Positions 22,086-24,451 of a DNA stretch of 24,451 nt are shown here, piece by piece. Both the position numbers and the translations under genes were made by a program. The DNA is from Candidatus Bathyarchaeota archaeon (GTDB lineage Archaea > Thermoproteota > Bathyarchaeia > Bathyarchaeales > Bathyarchaeaceae): NCBI GenBank assembly GCA_029879825.1, contig JAOUPL010000008.1:1-24451 (forward strand), given 5' to 3'. The notes beneath the pieces were generated by a model, which was not told where the DNA came from, made no database searches, and worked only from the letters and a program-made list of their open reading frames with translations. Numbering within the stretch: the first letter of the stretch is position 1; each line of letters begins with the position of its first letter.

Positions 22086-23456
22086 TTGACTGAAGATGGT
22101 CATGTGAAAGCCTTAATTTTGGCTGCTGGTCAAGGTAGCAGACTCGGAAATTTGACCAGGCTAAAGCCGAAGGGTCTTCTTCGCGTCGCAGGTAATTTAC
22201 TCTTAGGAAGGATTCTTCGCGGTCTCAAGAAAGCGGGGGTTCAAGAGATATGGGTAGTCGTCGGATACAAGGCAGACATGATTCGTGAACAGATTGGCGA
22301 GAATTATGCAGGGCTGAACATTCAATTTATAGAAGCTAAGCGATGGAAGAAAGGCAACCTCTACTCTCTTCTAGCTGCACAAGGGATCTTTCACGAAAAT
22401 TTTCTACTCTGTATGTGTGACCACATTTTTGACCACGAAATCCCGAATACCCTTATCAACAACAAGTCTGAAAAGGCTCTTGTTTTAGCCATCGAAAGAG
22501 TGGCAGAAGAAGACACAAAAGTGCTTGAGAGAAAAGGCAAAATCTTCGACATAGGCAAAAAGATTAACCAATCAAATGTTGCCATTGACACAGGATTTTT
22601 TCTCTGTTCACCCGAGATTTTCGAGTATGCCAAAGAGGCCGCAAAACAAGGGGCAGTAGAGCTAGCGGACTGTGTTCGAATTGCAGCTCAGAATTGGGAT
22701 ACGCAAGTGGTTGATGTAAGCGGGCATTTGTGGATGGACATAGATACCAGGCAAGACCTTGCACGTGCCAGAAGATTACTTGCTGAACACTCGCAGAAGA
22801 AGCGCGGAGCCTCAGATTTTTTTGCCCATTACATTAATCGACCAGTAGAGAACGCCGTCCTCTACCGTATATCGGATTGGATGTTCATAACTCCCAACCG
22901 CCTAACCATTGCCACAAACGTGCTTGCATGGTTTGTAACATATCTTTTCTTTTCCGGACATCTAGCGCTTGCCTCAATTTTGACTTTCATAGTGGGCATT
23001 TTAGACGGACTAGACGGAAAATTGGCTAGGATAAGGGGACAGGAAACGAAGCTTGGCCGCATGGAACATCCGTTTGATATGCTGTATGAATTTTCTTGGC
23101 TCGTCGCTTTAGCCCTGTTCTTGAGCAGAACCCAAGGTCTCCTACCACTGGAGCTTTGCATATTCTCGCTTGTGTTCGTAGCCTTCTATAGGTTCTGTTA
23201 CGACCAGTTCTCAAGAACCATGAAAGTCAGTTTAGACATATACGGACCGTTTGAGCGAACTTTCAGAAGAATCGCTGGCAGAAGAAACATATACAACATC
23301 TACATCTTTTTCGGGGTCCTTTTCGACGTGCCGCTTTTCTCCCTCTATGCAATCACATTTCACTCAGCACTTACGGCGGCAGTTTATGCCTATAGAGCAT
23401 CTGTACACATGCATGATAGTGATAGAAAGAGCAGAAGTGAAAAGAGCGCGCGCTAG
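22086..23456 (+). CDS. Fused sugar/inositol-phosphate nucleotidyltransferase and CDP-alcohol phosphatidyltransferase
   Basis: A 456-residue two-domain protein. Residues 7-235 are a nucleotidyltransferase (LILAAGQGSRLGNLT at 10-24, LKPKGLL, GNLYSLLAA at 90-98, WMDIDT at 216-221) of the type that makes CDP-inositol or similar. Residues 245-440 are a membrane CDP-alcohol phosphotransferase with about five or six helices and DGLDGKLAR at 307-315. The arrangement matches the bifunctional IPCT/DIPPS enzymes that make di-inositol phosphate, but a lipid head-group product is equally possible. The second half of the catalytic motif is unusual: His328 and Met332 occupy the two usual Asp positions, with Asp331 beside one. 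GTG 22104 is an alternative start giving MKALILAAG. The last codons lie in a GC palindrome. Confidence 0.85.
   Translation: MTEDGHVKALILAAGQGSRLGNLTRLKPKGLLRVAGNLLLGRILRGLKKAGVQEIWVVVGYKADMIREQIGENYAGLNIQFIEAKRWKKGNLYSLLAAQGIFHENFLLCMCDHIFDHEIPNTLINNKSEKALVLAIERVAEEDTKVLERKGKIFDIGKKINQSNVAIDTGFFLCSPEIFEYAKEAAKQGAVELADCVRIAAQNWDTQVVDVSGHLWMDIDTRQDLARARRLLAEHSQKKRGASDFFAHYINRPVENAVLYRISDWMFITPNRLTIATNVLAWFVTYLFFSGHLALASILTFIVGILDGLDGKLARIRGQETKLGRMEHPFDMLYEFSWLVALALFLSRTQGLLPLELCIFSLVFVAFYRFCYDQFSRTMKVSLDIYGPFERTFRRIAGRRNIYNIYIFFGVLFDVPLFSLYAITFHSALTAAVYAYRASVHMHDSDRKSRSEKSAR
23445..23454. repeat. (GC)n palindrome AGCGCGCGCT at the join of convergent genes
   Basis: Perfect 10-bp palindrome that makes up the last codons of the fused transferase gene and touches the stop codons of both convergent genes (23453-23456). 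Confidence 0.75.
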
Positions 23457-23677
23457 CTTCTTTTTGGGTTTTCTTCTGTTTGTTCCTTCCATTCGGCGTA
23501 TTTTTCTAACGCGCTTTTTATTCGTTGGTCGATGAAGTCGCTTACGCCGAAAAAGGGCAACTCCATCTCTATTGTCACGTAATCAAGCTTTTCATGCACC
23601 TCTTTCCGCACTTCTACATACTCGTATTCGTCGCCCAGAGATTTGAGTCTCCATCGCGCCGCGTCTCTAAAGAACAT
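23453..23677 (-). CDS. Small hypothetical protein
   Basis: A 74-residue charged, soluble protein with no recognised family. The middle (EYVEVRKEVHEKLDYVTIEM) reads as strand-helix-strand, and the C-terminal third is a Lys/Glu helix. ATG 23677 directly abuts AAGGAG, which is too close for normal use. The frame stays open for 11 codons upstream of the ATG and still reads like protein, but offers no usual start before a TAA. The true start may be non-canonical, or the 5' end may be damaged. It converges on the fused transferase gene, their stops overlapping by three bases. Confidence 0.5.
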   Translation of the reverse strand: MFFRDAARWRLKSLGDEYEYVEVRKEVHEKLDYVTIEMELPFFGVSDFIDQRIKSALEKYAEWKEQTEENPKRS

Positions 23678-23744
23678 CTCCTTCGTCGTGTAGCGCGTGT
23701 GATAGAAGGCTTAGAGTTGTGACAAGGAAAAATCTCAAGAAGAC

Positions 23745-24451
23745 CTATTTTTGTTGTTTGAGCCACTCTGCGCTTAAAATGAACTGTCTGCCGTAAACTC
23801 CTCGTCCACGTAATAGTGTTTTCAAATACATATTGCTTTCACAAGTCGCTTTTGAGTAGCTTTTGGTTCTGACCTCAGTAAACTTTTGTAGCTTTGTAAT
23901 TAGTGCTTTGGTTTTGGGTAACAAAGGTTCAGGAAGACCATAATTGTAGTTGTCGTAGCCTACATAAACAAAACTTGGTTTCGTTGACTCTATTTCTTTT
24001 ATAAAATCGTCCAAGTCGAAATCCATTATCGGTTCAATAGAAATCATTTTTTTCACATCATCTTTGAGAAGACGCATTGCCACTAGACGGTCTGTTGGTA
24101 ACGGTGCCCAACTGATTTTGCGGTATTCTTTGTCCCTGTTCGTTTCTACGGTGGCTCCACAAATACAATTGCTTGGTATCCTGTCTTCAAATTCTAAATA
24201 GCGTCTAGGATTCTTCGTTAGTAGAAGGAAACAGGTTTTGGGGAATTTTTCCGTATGCTCCAATATCCGTTCGATATATTTTTGGGGAACTATTTCTGCA
24301 AACAAATCCGACATGTCTTGAACAAAAACAAATTCACCTTCTTTGAATGTTTTAAACGCCTGCTCCATCAATCGTGGTGATCCCTCATATTTTTTCATCT
24401 TGTACCGTTTCACGAGTCCTTTCTCACCCATACTCCAACAATAGATACACT
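23745..24451 (-). CDS. Radical SAM-type protein, DUF5131 (phage Gp37/Gp68)-like, N-terminus beyond the window
   Basis: The reverse-strand frame stays open to the right edge. An ATG at 24431 exists, but the codons before it read C-I-Y-C-W-S, the end of a C-x3-C-x-Y-C radical SAM cluster motif, so the real start lies outside. Downstream features fit the DUF5131 group: VFVQDMSDLFAEIVP, the FLLLTKNPRRY strand-turn, CGATVETNRD, and ISIEPIMDFD. The group is linked to phage and mobile regions in bacteria but is also found in archaeal chromosomes; its reaction is unknown to me. About 235 residues are visible and the C-terminus is complete, ending in a Lys/Gln-rich tail. Confidence 0.85.
   Translation of the reverse strand, partial: CIYCWSMGEKGLVKRYKMKKYEGSPRLMEQAFKTFKEGEFVFVQDMSDLFAEIVPQKYIERILEHTEKFPKTCFLLLTKNPRRYLEFEDRIPSNCICGATVETNRDKEYRKISWAPLPTDRLVAMRLLKDDVKKMISIEPIMDFDLDDFIKEIESTKPSFVYVGYDNYNYGLPEPLLPKTKALITKLQKFTEVRTKSYSKATCESNMYLKTLLRGRGVYGRQFILSAEWLKQQK

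Noticed and set aside
1..24451. CRISPR array or cas operon accompanying the Cas2-like protein
   Set aside because: No direct repeat with regular spacers was seen anywhere, and no cas1 or effector gene.
1..24451. Insertion sequences or integrase/attachment sites
   Set aside because: No transposase or integrase motif, terminal inverted repeats or target duplications were found.

Overview
This is an archaeal chromosome segment. It carries a TFIIB-type initiation factor, archaeal TATA elements about 25-45 bp ahead of many genes, short leaders, purine-rich ribosome binding sites, frequent TTG/GTG starts, an archaeal presenilin-like protease, and a large cluster for tetrahydromethanopterin (H4MPT) biosynthesis. 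Gene content and moderate GC suggest an uncultivated TACK-type lineage such as Bathyarchaeia. That placement is inference; no rRNA gene is present to settle it. I see no insertion sequence, phage block, CRISPR array or tRNA gene.

Layout. 1-1664: an Fe/Mn superoxide dismutase cut by the left edge, and tfb. 2065-4071: a small Cys-pair protein, a two-helix membrane protein and a COG2413-like nucleotidyltransferase. 4273-11330: the H4MPT region, with a DUF447 flavin-fold protein, beta-RFAP synthase (mptG), a DUF1464 ASKHA protein, the pterin pyrophosphokinase mptE, the GTP cyclohydrolase mptA, a flavin/ferredoxin dihydromethanopterin-reductase-like protein and a dihydropteroate-synthase-like protein. 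Together these cover pterin formation, its activation, the ribofuranosyl-aminobenzoate branch, probable condensation and final reduction of the C1 carrier used in the archaeal Wood-Ljungdahl or methanogenesis-type pathway. 11471-15348: an MBL-fold hydrolase, an MscS channel, the presenilin-like protease and an Lrp-like regulator. 15629-16433: an AbrB-like protein, two candidate microproteins and a zinc ribbon. 16540-18351: an acidic-tail micro-ORF, a protein with two Cas2/ChrB-N-like halves and a YdjM-like membrane protein. 18444-23456: an acetoacetate-decarboxylase-like protein, catalase, a second MscS channel, and a fused nucleotidyltransferase/CDP-alcohol phosphatidyltransferase. 23453-24451: a small hypothetical gene and a radical SAM-type gene that runs off the right edge.

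The most unusual structural signal is a set of 14 short alternating (GC)n tracts, many of them perfect palindromes. Nearly all lie between genes. All fall in the two flanks (594-2819 and 13763-23454), and none lies in the roughly 11 kb between, which holds the H4MPT cluster. Several sit just upstream of TATA boxes, including those of catalase, superoxide dismutase and a membrane protein gene. Other points worth a second look are the orphan Cas2-like protein, a 40-codon minus-strand ORF that copies the pore helix of the neighbouring MscS, a Glu-rich micro-ORF built from a 9-bp minisatellite, a CDP-alcohol phosphotransferase with a non-canonical second half of its catalytic motif, and palindromes centred on promoters of the H4MPT genes.
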